A stretch of 64,000 nt of DNA from Ceratothoa steindachneri (Eukaryota; Arthropoda; Malacostraca; Isopoda; Cymothoidae): assembly GCA_963969495.1 (NCBI GenBank), contig OZ018320.1, forward strand, positions 75,614,162 to 75,678,161, in the 5' to 3' direction. The notes under the pieces were generated by a model, which saw only the letters and a list, made by a program, of their open reading frames with translations, did no database searches and had not been told where the DNA came from. Numbering within the stretch: the first letter of the stretch is position 1; each line of letters begins with the position of its first letter. Positions 12,985 through 25,134 of this stretch are shown here, piece after piece. A program made the translations under genes and the position numbers.

Positions 12985-13038
<54 letters not shown>
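12985..13038. repeat. (TA)n microsatellite
   Basis: TA tract between the PLE tail and the Tc1-like element. Confidence 0.98.
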
Positions 13039-13039
<1 letters not shown>

Positions 13040-13041
13040 CG

Positions 13042-13990
13042 GTGAAGTGAAACAAATATTTGGATGATCAGACAAAGTTTATTCAAATTATTTCCAACTA
13101 TAATGATATTAATTAACAGGGTTTTTTATTACATTTTAGAGAAAATACAGACATTCTTAAAAGTGATGTGTCTTTATACAATCCAAGCAAATAAAAGAGT
13201 AGAAATAAGATTTTGGACAATAGATAGAGAAAACCTAATACTTCGTTGTACTGTACCATCATTTTTGCCACAATTGCTGCCAGACGTTTCTTATGAGACT
13301 TGACCAAGTCTTGCTAACATTAAGTTGGAATATCTGCCCACTCTTCGTTACATATCACTTTTAATAGGGTGAGGTTTGTAGGTTTCTTTATGTAAACTTG
13401 TTCCCTCAACATTCGCTACAAATTATTTGATCCGATTTAAGTCGGAGGATTGACTAGGCCACAGTAGAACACTAATATTGTTTTACAAGAACCACTCACG
13501 TGATGCTTTTGCCGTGTGCTTTGGTTCATTGCCCTGCTACAATACCCAATCCTCTTGCATCCCAAACTTTTCCACAGTTGACATTGTTATTCGATAGTAT
13601 TTTCCTGTACTTGGTTCGATTCATTTTTCCATCAATTGTTTGAAGGGCACCAGTCCCATAAAAGAAAAACAGCTTCACACCATTATAATGCTGCCTCCAC
13701 ACTTGAATACGGGGATGGTGGTCTTCTGATAATACCCAGTTCCAACAAGACGCCAAACATGGCGAGCGTCATTATGCCAAAGAGATCAAGTTTTATCTCA
13801 TCAGTTCAGAGACATTTTCAGATAGGGGGAGAGGTGCATGGTGATCGAGATCTGAGAGCTCATTCCCAATTGTTCTTTTCGTAACTGATGTCTCAGCCTT
13901 ACGCAGATTGCTTTGCAGCTATGCCTTAGTTCTCACAGGGGTATTCGTATCCCGATCTCAGGATCTGTCGACGAGCTTGTTGAGATATTA
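13042..13990 (-). pseudogene. Tc1-like transposase remnant (DD34E type)
   Basis: Minus-strand remains of a Tc1-family transposase, in several frames. About 13840-13780: DEIKLDLFGI (first catalytic Asp). 13700-13600: GGSIIMVW-like sequence, then YGTGALQTIDGKMNRTKYRK. 13480-13420: WPSQSSDLNPIE-like remains (third acidic residue). 13307-13190: LVKSHKKRLAAIVAKM and VQYNEVLGF, the C-terminus. The likely terminal repeat at the left is GTGAAGTGAAACAAATATTTGG (13043-13064). I do not see its partner to the right, so the 5' side is lost. The family cuts and pastes at TA sites. Many stops and shifts mean an old copy. Confidence 0.75.
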
Positions 13991-14061
13991 TCTTATGAGC
14001 TTCATTACGAAGGAGGTTTGCAGTGATTCCGGAGATCTTCTGAGGGGGATATATAAGGCTG

Positions 14062-14390
14062 TATAAAAGTGTAAGTGTACGAATGCTCGCCAAGTGTAAG
14101 TGTGCGAATGATACCCAAGTGTAAGTGTGCGAATGCTACTCAAGTGTACAGTAAGTGTACGAATGCTATTCAAGTGCAAGTGTGCGAATGTTATTCAAGT
14201 GTAGGTGTACGAATACTACCCAATTATAAGCATGCGAATGGTACTCAAAAATAAGTGTGCGAATTATACCTAAGTGTAGGTGTGAAAATGCTACACAAGT
14301 GTAAATGTGGAAATGCTGCCAAAGTTTAAGTAGGGAATTATACTCAATTGTAATTTTGCAAATGCTCTAGAGTGTAATTGTGCAGATGAT
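14062..14390. repeat. Minisatellite, about 25-base unit
   Basis: About 13 imperfect copies of a unit like AAGTGTAAGTGTGCGAATGCTACTC. Decay increases to the right, where copies lose the GCG. Confidence 0.9.
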
Positions 14391-15423
14391 GAGCATCTGC
14401 TTCCATTGCACGAATGAAAAGTTAGTTCTAACTTTCCGTGTAAGCAAATGAGCAAATTGATTCTCTCATCAATTTCAAATCCCGAAATGGAGCTCACATA
14501 CACATCGTGTATGTGGCGCCGACGAAGGCATTCTAAATTCTTGTGACGAGACGTTTTTAGTTCGTGTAAACTCGCTTCGCTTATTTAGTTGTCAACATCG
14601 CGTCTCAATCGTCCATAAATATGAATTACCATTCTTTTTGCCACCACTACAGTCATTATCTGCGGCCAAGCAGGTCTATGGGTCATGAAAATCTCGCGTT
14701 GTTTTCATCTTCTGTCCGCAACGAGGCGCTGGCTCAATGTAGCCAGCTAAAACTAATGCTACCAAAGGTAATCGACGTCACTGAGTTCAAACATGATATA
14801 AGTTGACCACTAGATGGCGCCACCTAATGGCTAGAGGTGCTAAAGCGGCTATTTTCGCTGCAGTTCCACTAGATCAAGTCCCTCTAGCTTTCTTAGTATT
14901 ACACCCCTTCCTTTTCTTGCCCAATAAAGCGCCGCTACCGACTCATCGCCAATCGCCAAACTTTCCTGGGAAGTTCGATTTCCAATCTCATTACTGGACT
15001 TGATCGCTCCCCGTGGTGACACAGGGGGCAAAAGTACCCAGCTTGGGTTGAAAAACAAAGAATAGATTAATTTCTTCCTTTATTCATTACCTTTACACTT
15101 TCCTGACTGCAAACGCTCGACTCATATAACAAGTTTGGTGCTCAGGAGAGCTACGTGAACCAGTCGAGAGCAGGTTGGATTTAGCTGTTGTTACTCCGCG
15201 TCTCTTGCTCAAAGTTCGCGTGAATTCCTCATGGTAGAGTAAGTTCGAAAAGCTGTCTGTCTTCCAAACTTCTATTCCCTTCCTCCTTAAACGGAGAGGG
15301 GTGGAGGAGCACGGATGCGGGCCCGTTCTTTCATCTACGTTTGATGTGGACATGTATGTACTTGTATGCATCAGCGGGAGAGAAACACATTATTCAAATT
15401 CATCAGGAATCTGTTCTTGCTGC
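14391..15423. other. Unassigned interval
   Basis: No supported gene. Short open frames lack recognisable domains. It holds the CTCF-type motif listed separately. Confidence 0.5.
14807..14820 (+). promoter_or_regulatory. Perfect match to the CTCF core consensus
   Basis: CCACTAGATGGCGC fits CCASYAGRKGGCRS at all 14 positions. CTCF is an 11-zinc-finger insulator protein in many bilaterians. Whether it binds here is unknown, and the site lies in unannotated DNA. Confidence 0.4.
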
Positions 15424-15697
15424 CACAATGTTGTTCGCTCATAACTAACGCTCGGTCACGCGTGCGTGTACACTCCCTTTGCACACGATGTGAATGTTTT
15501 ACTCATTGTAAATAAATTATATGAAAATTAAAGTGCGCAAGTTTCATGAATCCGCCTTCACCCTACAAATAATAATCAGCAAGCAAAGATATTTGTGTGC
15601 CACAATATAAGAATTTCAAACAATATCCATCTGTATTTATTTGTAACAGGACTTTTTATCCCGGGCAACGTTGGGTATCTATGCTAGTTTGAGCTAA
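15424..15697 (+). mobile_element. Dispersed repeat with a Helitron-like 3' end, copy 1
   Basis: Shares about 270 bases with 51845-52120: TCGCTCATAACTAA, CACGCGTGCG, TTTACTCATTGTAA, CCTTCACC-CACAAATAATAAT, GTGCCACAATATAA, ATCC-TGTATTTATTTG, ACAGGACTTTTTATC. It ends CCCGGGCAACGTTGGGTATCTATGCTAG followed by T: a GC-rich hairpin a few bases before CTAG, as at Helitron 3' ends. No coding capacity, so non-autonomous if it is a Helitron. Confidence 0.5.
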
Positions 15698-17362
15698 ATC
15701 TAGATCATACGTGGAGGTTCGACGAATGACTTTCCAACCCTACGATATGAACTGCGATTATTATTATTTTGACGTGGTCGGATGCAATGGTATGGGACTT
15801 TTCTAAATCTGACCAACTTCTCCAATAAAGGTAGACCCTACTACGACGGGGATATTGAATGGGAGATGAAAATATTTGGAAATCCACGAAAAATTAATTC
15901 TGACTGAGAGTTCGCTTTAATTTCCCCTTTTCCGATTTCCCTCATGCGATACATCGTGTGGTTGCCTTGTTCTACTTGGCTCAAACCCCACTCTTCCCTT
16001 CTCTGAATGGATCAATTAGCGAGCCAGGTACTGTCTTACCACTCCTGTAATAGAATCGAGTAACCTACGACCCTAAAGAGGTTGTAGAGTCCCATAAGTA
16101 ACTAAAATGGGCTATCCTCGCTTCATTTCTTAATTAAGTACAAGGTGAAATGGACGGGGCTGACGGATACCATTCTAGTTGGCAAAAGGGAGTATCTGGG
16201 TTCTGTCCCCAAGATCACTTGAGACGAGTGCCCCCTCCCCCTCGCTTTCCTATGGTACGAAGGGAAAAAATCAGTAAATTATTTTTCCATCCTTTCTTTT
16301 CTTCCCCCCTCAAACGTGGTATATTTTGAAACCACGGTTCGTATCTATCCTAGGTCCAGAAACAGAACGAGACCGAAGTGAATGGCGAAACGCCTCCATT
16401 GGGTATCGACCAAATATCAGAGCGAACCTAATCAGTTTTCAGTCACCCTTGATTCTCGGACATAAAGTGGGTCTCAGTCTTCAGAATATTCAAGTGGGAG
16501 TTCCAACGAGATTATCTACGAGTTCAAGTGGATGTGTACCCTACAAAGGAAGTTATAACGAAGTTTAATGATGAATGGATGTGAAAAAGTGGATCAATGG
16601 CTCAACCAAACCAAAACATGGTCGTAATCAATGCACCAGGCAGAGATGTTGAGATGCAGTCGCCTCCCTAAAATAACATGTATGTGAGATTAGTCAGACC
16701 AAATGGATCACAAATACCTACATAGATGCATATATTATGGATATGATGATATAGGCACGCATTCAAACACATGCATTAGAGAGAAACATAATTTTTTTTT
16801 AGATATGGGCGAAGAACACCGCCCATTAATGGTAAAATAAAACAGGTATGGTTGAACCACCTTGTATAGAGTGGTAACGGAGGTTTTTAAGATTATACTT
16901 TTTACGTTATTTTCAACATTGATACTCGTTCATGCATCCTCACACACTCCCATAATTTTTTTTAACGAGATAAGGCTGCTGTTGATGATAATGGTGATAA
17001 AATTATCTGATGGTGGACACTAGAAGTGATTTTATTTCAAGTTTTCCTTAACACTCTCCTAAGTGGAAACCTCCTTGGGCAGGAAGTTTTAGCTTTCGAA
17101 ATCCATGAAGCCAGAATGAGTAAGAAGTTACCATCACTTAAATATCTATAAAGAAATCCTTATGTGACAACTTCGATTTGGATCAGAAATTGCTCTGGCT
17201 TTGCAAAATGGTCATCTGGTGTCATATCCCTCACCTCCTTATCCTCATTGTCGTAGAATGCCGAGCTAATATATATTTATTTGTTTTATTAATTTTTAAT
17301 AAACCAAATAACTTTAAATTGAGGCGTAGGTTCGTGCCTCGGTGATCGCTTGAGGATCGGGC
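15698..17362. other. Unassigned interval
   Basis: No gene or known element seen. Short frames (for example 16326-16568) have no recognisable motif. Confidence 0.5.
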
Positions 17363-17570
17363 TCTAAGAGTGCTAATCTTTATTTTTATTCTAGTGAATG
17401 AATAAAAGGGGTTTCTTTCTTGACTTTATCAAATATTGCCACTTCAACTCGTTCGGGGATAATTAAAACAGTGCATTTACTAAAGAGAAATAGACTTTAA
17501 TGAGCATAACCCATCTCTCTAAATAACATACAATAAATACAGATCTAATACACTTAAAAAAAGAAAATGG
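17363..17570 (-). other. AT-rich block with the shared CTAAGAGTGCTAAT motif
   Basis: The motif at 17363-17376 recurs at 44885-44898 and 48653-48662, and in reverse complement at 28077-28086. Each is next to an AT-rich stretch with AATAAA-like words. It might be the 3' part of a long terminal repeat. No matching second repeat was found, so this is only a candidate. Confidence 0.25.
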
Positions 17571-18449
17571 GATTACTGGGTGAGCTCTCGCAGCTCGCTT
17601 CGAGATAAAATTTTACGGGGGGAACAATTTTTAAGTCAATAGCTTTGTCCTTAGTCAGACATCCAATAAACTAATTTTTATGCACGGGGACATAAATAAC
17701 AGGATTATTCTTTACTTACATAAGGAAATGGAGATTAATACCAGTTTCCAGTTAGAATATCGTCAGGGATTATTGTTCCTGAGAGGCGTAGCTCGAGTAG
17801 TTTGCAGTTTGCTCCCCAAGATGGCGCTACTCCGGCCTAAAGGGGGATAAGTGACGTCACACGGAATTTCGAGTTGGCGTAAGAGAATCAAAACAAAGAC
17901 GCCGATGAGGAGGGTTGGTTCTCGTACGTTTATGACCTTGAAAAGGTTTCTAATCTTGGGATATGTGTGATAGAACGGGTTGAGCAGCGTTAGTTTCAAC
18001 TCCTATCACATATTATTTTAAAACCACGATGCTCCCACGTGCATCTTCGCGTCGAAGCTTGGCGCCTTATCACAGCCACCGGATGTCAATGTTTAAACAA
18101 GGAGGTTATCGTCCCCCCGTTCGCCCCCATACGCCGACCTCGCCAGATTGAGTTAGGCTTATGGGCAGATAAGGCATTGTTCCCAGGCTTGGCTGTTCAT
18201 TCCCTCGAAGCTCCCACTCCATTGTCCCCCACGCCAAGGGAGTGTCTCGACTATTTAGATGGAAACGTTACCACTAAGATCAGATTGGAGATCCAGATTT
18301 TCGTCGCGAAACATCACCACGACCCTCTCTCACTTTGTGTGCCAAGGGACCTCGACCTCGAGATTCCCCATCACTTGTCCAGAAGGAGGACAAAATCCCT
18401 TGAGTGCCAAAGTTCGAGCTTTTAGTGACGCCAAGTCCTCAAGGCTTCC
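17571..18449. other. Unassigned interval
   Basis: No domain recognised. A 128-codon frame (18039-18425) has no homology I can name and no convincing splice or promoter context. CAAGATGGCGC at 17818-17828 resembles a YY1 site. Confidence 0.4.
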
Positions 18450-18850
18450 CCCTCGTTGTTCAGATAGAGAACAACGTTAGAACAGCCATTGTTCTTTTGA
18501 GCCCTTCGCCAAGAAATGGTTCTCACCCTTCCCCCTTGTTGTTCAGAGGAGAACAACATTAGAACAGCCATTTTTCTTGAGCCCGTAGACAAGAGACGGT
18601 TCTCCCCCCCCCTGTTGTTCAGAGGAGAACAACGTAGAGCAGCCATTGTTCTTTTGAATCCGTTCGCCAAGAAACGGTTCTCACCCTTCCCCCTTGTTGT
18701 TCAAGAAGAGAACAACATTAGAACAGCCATTGTTCTTGAGCCCGTAGAAAAGAGACGGTTATCACCCCCCCCCCTGTTGTTCGGAAGAGAACAACGTAGA
18801 ATAGCCATTGTTCTTCAAGCCGTTCGTCGAGAAACGGTTCTCATTCCCTA
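18450..18850. repeat. Five-copy minisatellite, about 80-base unit with alternating subtypes
   Basis: Units start near 18450, 18532, 18610, 18691 and 18774. Each begins GTTGTTC, 6-7 bases, GAACAAC (perfect 7-base stem), then AGAACAGCCATTGTTCT (second stem). Units 1, 3 and 5 share CGCCAAGAAA-type ends with CTCACCCTTCC. Units 2 and 4 share CCCGTAGA-AAGAGACGG and a C-run. The order is therefore ABABA. Confidence 0.92.
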
Positions 18851-20004
18851 GACGCCACGTCAGGATCATCTTATTCCCCCCCTTCGGCTGGAACTCGCCA
18901 GCGGACCGAAAATTCCTTCACGTCGCCTTCCACTGCACCACTCGTATAAAGTTACGTAAGCCAAACGTCACCTTTGAGTACTTAACCCTTTTGTCAATTC
19001 TATCCTGTTCTTTAAATGGTTTAGCGAACCATCCCATCTCTTTAACCCTATGTTTGTTTTACCTTTTTAAATCCTTTAATCCTCGGATTAGAGCGAGCTC
19101 CCACAACCCTTTCCGTTCTCTGTTTATGTCAATATTTTCCGTCTTGTGTTTTTGATAGTTATTATTAATAAAACTCTTTTATTAATGATAGCAATATTAT
19201 TATCCTTGAGCTCAGTTCCACTTCTTAAGCATATCGAAGATACATAATATCGGCCCGCCAGACAATCACGCACTCTAAAGATAATTAAAGAAGTTCACTC
19301 AACGAATAGTGATATATGGTATATCGTCGGGAGTCCATTCTACGACAATATGTTTAGCTTCTTTTCTAGCGATTTGGGTCTCGCTTATATAATTTCGATT
19401 TTGGATGAGAAATCTATTTAGTTTGGAGTTGTCAAACTCAGATAGAATAAGATTTGGAGTCCTCAATCTGTGTAGGTTGATACTCTCTAATCTTGGGGCT
19501 CGAACGGCGCTGAGCTTCCTCGGTACAATCTGGTATTGTACAAGGACTTCAAATTCTCCTTAACTTGCAATAACTTTGTACCGGTGATTTTTGAGTCTTC
19601 TGGTCGCACTCGAAAAATCTTCTGTCACCCGGTGACTTTCTTGTCTCTTCGGTGAGAACGAACAAAAAGCCTCGTTTACACGGGTCATCCTGTTATATAC
19701 CCAAATTACTCCCGCTGAGGTGGGTGGGGAGGTGGATGGGGGAGGGGGGCCTCGCAAGGTGGGACCTCAGGCTGGTCTTCCGCACTTTTGCGTCTTGTGG
19801 CTCGGAGAGGGGGTAATACGAGATCGGCAGTTTGCACTTTTGAATGGGTTGTTTATAAGTACACCCTCAAAGTGCCTGCCTTTTAAGCTGAGGTCAGGAA
19901 TCAGTCTCGTATCACTTACCCTTGTGCCCGTTCTCCAATGTTACCGGAGAACATCGAAGGGGCAAAGCTAAACCCAGATGTCTTTAGTTATTATTTCCTT
20001 AGAC

Positions 20005-20007
<3 letters not shown>
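18851..20007. other. Unassigned interval with a TATA-like element on the minus strand
   Basis: AT-rich around 19150-19200. GGGTATATAAC on the minus strand at about 19702-19692 could be a TATA box of an LTR-like promoter, but no coding part was found. Confidence 0.3.

Positions 20008-20091
<84 letters not shown>
20008..20091. repeat. (TA)n microsatellite
   Basis: TA tract with one shift in phase at 20039-20041. Confidence 0.98.
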
Positions 20092-20092
<1 letters not shown>

Positions 20093-21160
20093 TAATCTCT
20101 TATTATACCTCTTCACTCATGTTATCGCTCTCAGATCAATAGTCTGAAATCAACATTGAGGACGCAACTCTGGCGGATATCTAGATAGATAAAATGATGA
20201 GGAAAATGAGCGAGGGCAACGATGTAATAGAATTAGAACAACCCGAGTCCATTTGAAGAGGGGTTTTTTGCAAGCCTATACTAATTTTGTTTTTTTTGTC
20301 GTTTCTATTATTGTTTCCAGGTGTAATTTTGTTTGTATTGTACGCAATGGTATTAAAATAAGATGCAAGAATTAGAGGAAAAATCTCTCTTGGGGGGGAA
20401 AATGATGCTAGAGTATTATGACGTGAAGAAAGGCCGCCGTGGGAGTAATAGATTCTGGTGAGAATACGTCGAAACGAGAAACTCTTGTAAATCCTCTAGT
20501 AAATCTTCTATAGAAGAACGTTCTTAAATGAAGTTATAATTTAAAGGTATTCTCTGTAGGAGGGGGGGGGGGGGCATTTGTTGCTAAAACTGGTGAATTT
20601 GTGCCAACTTGTTGCTGGCATGCTGCTACCTGCTCGATACTATTTCAATTTACATTTGGGAGTTTTGGTTACTATAGCAACAAAGCCTTAGATAGCGTAG
20701 CCCCATGACTGGGGGAAGAAACCACCGTATCTTGCGACGGCAAAAATGGTTAAAATAGTCAATAAAAACAATTCTTTTGCTGGATGTGATATTGATGCTG
20801 GATACAGTTACTTGCCTGCCATAGATGAGAAGAATCCCCGATGCATTACCAATAAGGATTCAAGGACGTTAACCGTTGCTATAGTAACGTATGCCATATT
20901 TCCCTACATTGCAATTCAATGGGGCTTTGGACTTTGCATTGCAGGTATCTTTCCCGAATAATGTAAAATAATTTTCGTTTAGATCGGTATTAATTATGGA
21001 TTTATTAAAATTAGTAATTTGGAATTTGCCGAAATTATTAGAAATCGTGTTTGGATTTATTTCATAGGAATACCAGGCAAGGGCTTCACCACTCTCCCCT
21101 ACGGGAAAAGCTTTTGCTTCGCTACTAAGATCGAAATTTAAAATCTAAAAAAAGCAGCCA
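20092..21160. other. Unassigned interval
   Basis: No supported gene. A G14 run lies near 20560-20574. The small frame 20746-20961 has no recognisable domain. Confidence 0.45.
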
Positions 21161-21900
21161 TGGTTAAATTTTTATAAATTTTCTGAACTTCGCCAATTAT
21201 AATCATTTTAAAAAGAAACTCTAAACTAAATTTCCCCCCTTTCAAAATATCCCGTTGCTAAAATATAGAGTTATAAATAAAAGATATATAAAAATAAATT
21301 TTCTGAACTTCACCATTTGTAATTCTTTGGGTTTTAAAAAATTCACAAAATTTCGATACTTATATTTATTTCTGAACTTCACCATTTTGTTTTTGATATT
21401 ATAAAAGAATTATTAGAAATAACCTTGATAAAAAAACATAAGTCATAACCAAACTAAGATGAAATTATTATTCAAATACTCAAAAAAATCCCCTTCTTCA
21501 ATTATAGAGTTAGTGATATGTAATTTTATTTTAAAATTCTCTTTGCATAATTATTTTTTGTACTATTTTCCTTGTTTGGTTTAATGCTAGTAGTATCTCT
21601 GAGCTTGTTTGTATTTTTAGATTCATTCATTATGATTAATTGGATGATTTCTCTCTTTAGAAGTTGATGAAATTAGAAATTTCGTTACTTATTTATTAAT
21701 TTAGATTTATTAAATATGTGTAATTTTTCATTTATTTTTAATCATAGTGGAGTCAATGCGCAGGGCTTATGAGAGAGGACGGTTCAGACGGTACATCAGT
21801 TTCGGGCCTCGAGACCCATAGAATATTTATTGATTTGAAGGCAATTTTAACTTTTTAATTTAAAAAATGATTGAGTTATTTAAAAATCACAAACTTTTGA
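21161..21900 (+). repeat. AT-rich dispersed repeat, partner of 29160-29620 and 32880-33090
   Basis: TTTTCTGAACTTCACCATTTGTAATTC recurs three times between 21175 and 21400 and, inverted, at 29225-29320. The later part (21745-21800: GCGCAGGGCTTATGAGAGAGG and CAGTTTCGGGCCTCGAGA) resembles the reverse complement of 32890-32975. Probably an old non-autonomous element; superfamily unknown. Confidence 0.5.
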
Positions 21901-23039
21901 AGTTTTGTTGTTGATGGTTCAAAAGTCACATTAACAATGTAACCAGGAAACTCACCATTTTATTATATAAATTATATTTGCTATCTTTTTAGGTCTAAAT
22001 TTTCCCAGTTCTTTTTTTGAAACTACTCATTTACCTTGAATCCTCACAAATCCGTGTGGCAGCAACGACAGGAAAGGATAAAAGAGTCAAGGCAGAAGAA
22101 GGAATTAGACACTTATAGATGTGATTACACAGACGATTCCTGCAGAAGACCCCTCAGCCCTTTCTGATTTGGAAGAAGTATGTAGAACAAACTCCGAAAC
22201 ATTATAATCTGTGCCCTGTAGACTTTTCTGGTATTTCACTAGTGCTTCATCTTCAAAGTCTGCCCTAGGAACACCTAAAGGTTTGGATGTCTAGCGTAAA
22301 CTGTTAGGTTCTTAGAACATAAAAGGAGCAATATTCACAAGGAACACTATATATCTTAAAAGATGCCTTTTTTCTGGGTAAAAGAGTGACTCTTTTTGCA
22401 AACAACAATCCGAACTAAACAGTTTAATTATGTAACTTTTTGAAGACTTTAATTGATGGGTTTTGTTTCTTTTTCTGTGCGAACGTGGTTTATATTTAGT
22501 GGGGCATCCTATAGAAACGGGATCCATCAATGGAAACTACTTAGTTCTGACAAAACTTCTCTCAAGTTGCGATCCTACTGACTAAGAACATATGTAAAAG
22601 GTAGAAAAACACTAGAAAAGAGGTGAACACTTTCAAGCTCATTACCTTCTCCAGAGTTACAAAATTTATTTAGCTCGGAATGTTCTAACCTTGTGAAGCA
22701 ACACATTTTGGTGGAAATGAAGTCTTCTAAATATTTGCATTTATCGTGGATGCAACTTTAGACTTCCCCCTCTTTTAGCAGATAGCATTCTTCTGACTTA
22801 CGTATGTTAATATAAAGGATGCGAATTGGAGCCATAAAGGCTAAGAAAAGATTGCTCCGTTAATGATGGGCTCCTAAAAAACACGTGATTCTTCTGTGCT
22901 ACTGTAGGACGCAAGCTCAAGAAAACGGTGCTAACATGGCAGGAAAGTACAATGACGCTCAAACGAAGATATTTGAGAAGTTTTTAGTGATAATCTTTAC
23001 ATTTATGTGGTTAAACTCTCTAAAATGATGTGGACCGGA
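21901..23039. other. Unassigned interval, perhaps 5' part of the hAT remnant
   Basis: No clear domain. It precedes the hAT-like pieces in the same orientation. Confidence 0.35.
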
Positions 23040-24050
23040 AGCCGTAACATATTTTGGAATAATTCAAATGATTTATAACTTTTTAGTTCCAGCCTTAATG
23101 GATAGGAATTACTTAAACAAATGCACTAGTTATGTATATGGCATATCAGAAACAAGGCAATCTGACAGAGTTGAAAGCATCAAGCAATTTGAAACTCACC
23201 TTACAGGCATTCATTTAGAATTGCAAGATTTTTTTAGAGCTGAACTTAAAAACAAAGACTATTGGAATGAAGCACACTGAGTATTAGCATAACTAAAATC
23301 TTGTTTGTGTAATAATGGCGGAAGTTTGCTATAAGTTGCTGGCTGCAAAAAATATTTGTAACAAGGTGAATGAATCCAGAAAATCCTCATTAGATGTGAA
23401 GGTGCCTAACATTGAAAATCTCCTTAAGGATTTGCTGAAGTAATGAAGCAACTGGAAAAGTATCTGAAATGAAAGTGAAGAGGGAGCGTTCAGGCTTGAG
23501 ATGGAAATCTAACCTCTCCATGGGAGTAGAAGGGTGTGTTAGTGTAGAAAGAGAAAATAACGCACGCAAGTCAAACGCTAGATATCAACGTGGAGAAAAT
23601 GATTGACAGTTCATGGGCGGAAGAGGCCTATTTCAGAAAAAAAACCTATTTTATGTTTTAACTGAGATGTTATTACAGGATCACCTTCAGGTTTTAAAGA
23701 TGTTAAGTGGTTGCCTGGAAATTTTTACTTCTTGCGATAATATTTCACAATATTTAAAAGTGAGATAGAAAATAAGATAAAGGGTAGCGCACAAATATCC
23801 TACTAATCTTAATGAAGAACAATGCAACAGAAATGCTAAATTTATTAAAAGACTACAACCTTTAAAAGAAACTTACAAATGTTAGTGTTAAATTTAGAAT
23901 ATTATTGCTAATTCCAGCAAAAATAGAATCAACAGAAAGATCTTTTAGCAAACTTAAAATTATCAAAAACCTTTTAGGATCTAATCTGTCTTTTACCCTC
24001 AATTTTGATTTATCAAGACTAAATATCGAGTCGAGCAATATCGAGTCGAG
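23040..24050 (+). pseudogene. hAT-type transposase remnant
   Basis: The clearest part is 23865-24050 on the plus strand: VSVKFRILLLIPAKIESTERSF, then SKLKIIKNLL. This is the C-terminal dimerisation block of hAT transposases (family pattern: L-x-IPVS-A-x-ERSFSKLKLIK). An upstream frame at 23068-23280 (QSDRVESIKQFETHL, IHLELQDFFRAELKNKDYW) has the helical character of the middle of such proteins but no decisive motif. The catalytic positions are not identifiable, and stops and shifts separate the pieces. A LINE interrupts it at 24051, next to a doubled ATATCGAGTCGAGC. The call for the C-terminus is firm; the left boundary is guessed. Confidence 0.6.
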
Positions 24051-25134
24051 CATTCCAGGGAAAGGCTTCCGCAGAAAACTCGGACGGAGACAGTCCTTGC
24101 CCTGATGACAGAGTACATCGCTATAGCAAAAGCCGAAAACAAAAACGTCGATATTGTGCTAAGAAATGTGTCATCAGCATTCAACAAAGTGTGGACGCCT
24201 AGCCTCAAGAAGAAAATAAGTGATTTGTGCATGGAGACGACCATCACAAAGCTCCTGTGTGACTACCTTGAAGATCGGGAGGCTGCCATAAAAATAAATG
24301 AATACGAAGGGCAGCCCTTTACCATGTACACCGGCGTACCTCAAGGAGGATGCCTAAGTCCGACTCTGTACACGTTGTACACGAGTGACCTTCCCCCGCC
24401 CACCCAGGACTACGCCCTATATGTCCAGCTGACAGACGATATATCGCAGGTGATAACCAGTGATTCTCGAAACCCAGCCGACATAGCTAAAAGAACAGCG
24501 GGCGAGATTCAAAACCTTAACGCCTACGAGAACCGAGTCAAAATACGTACCAATGTTGAAAAATTTAAGGTCCTCCCCATTGGACGTATAAAAACAGCAA
24601 ACATATTGGTCAGAGACGAAATATACCCGTACGCACGTGAAGCTCGTGTCCTTGGACTCAAAATAACATCGAGAGGTTATTGTAAACATCTTGAAACAAA
24701 GGTCGAACAGGCCAAGAGAGGCCTGCAATGCCTCTATCAATTCCGGAGACTCTTCCCCATGAACAAGAAAAAACTTTTCATGGGCCTAGTGAGGCCGATC
24801 CTATTATATCCCGTCATCCCTCTGCATCTGGCCAGGAAAACCCAGCTCAGAAAGGCACAAGCAGTGCAGAACAAGGCACTGAGATATATTCTAGATGTCA
24901 GGCTAATGGACTTCATCCCCTTAAGCGCTCTACACGACCGTGCTGGGATCGAACCCCTTAACGTGACCTTACACAATAAAGCAAAGGATGTATGGACTAA
25001 GATCAATGCTTACATGCCTGAAGAAGTTCTTCGAAAAATCAGACTCCCCGATCTCGAAAACCAAAATGGACACTACCGACGCGATTTCGGCAGCAGCCAA
25101 GTGAGTACGCAGGAGGACGCTGTCCCACTATATA
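24051..25134 (+). pseudogene. Jockey-like LINE ORF2, C-terminal half of RT
   Basis: A 354-codon open frame from 24105. Order: IVLRNVSSAFNKVW (motif A with both usual Asp as Asn), TGVPQGGCLSPTLYTLYTSDLP (motif B) and VQLTDDISQV (the FADD position, with DD kept). Then come RTNVEKFKVLPIG, GLKITSRGY, a helical thumb region and the C-terminus EDAVPLYT. It resembles copy B at 4854-5818 in order and motifs (FKIVPLNR, GLKITDHGY, ITPIYT). The 5' end is truncated at 24051 within a hAT remnant. The 3' end is interrupted at 25135 by a mariner; the frame reads a few residues into its terminal repeat. Motif A loss makes it inactive, although the frame is otherwise open. Confidence 0.88.

Noticed and set aside
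14062..14390. CRISPR-like array
   Set aside because: Direct tandem units without unique spacers, and the DNA is eukaryotic.
18039..18425. 128-codon frame as a gene
   Set aside because: No domain, no biased composition beyond local GC, no regulatory or splice context.
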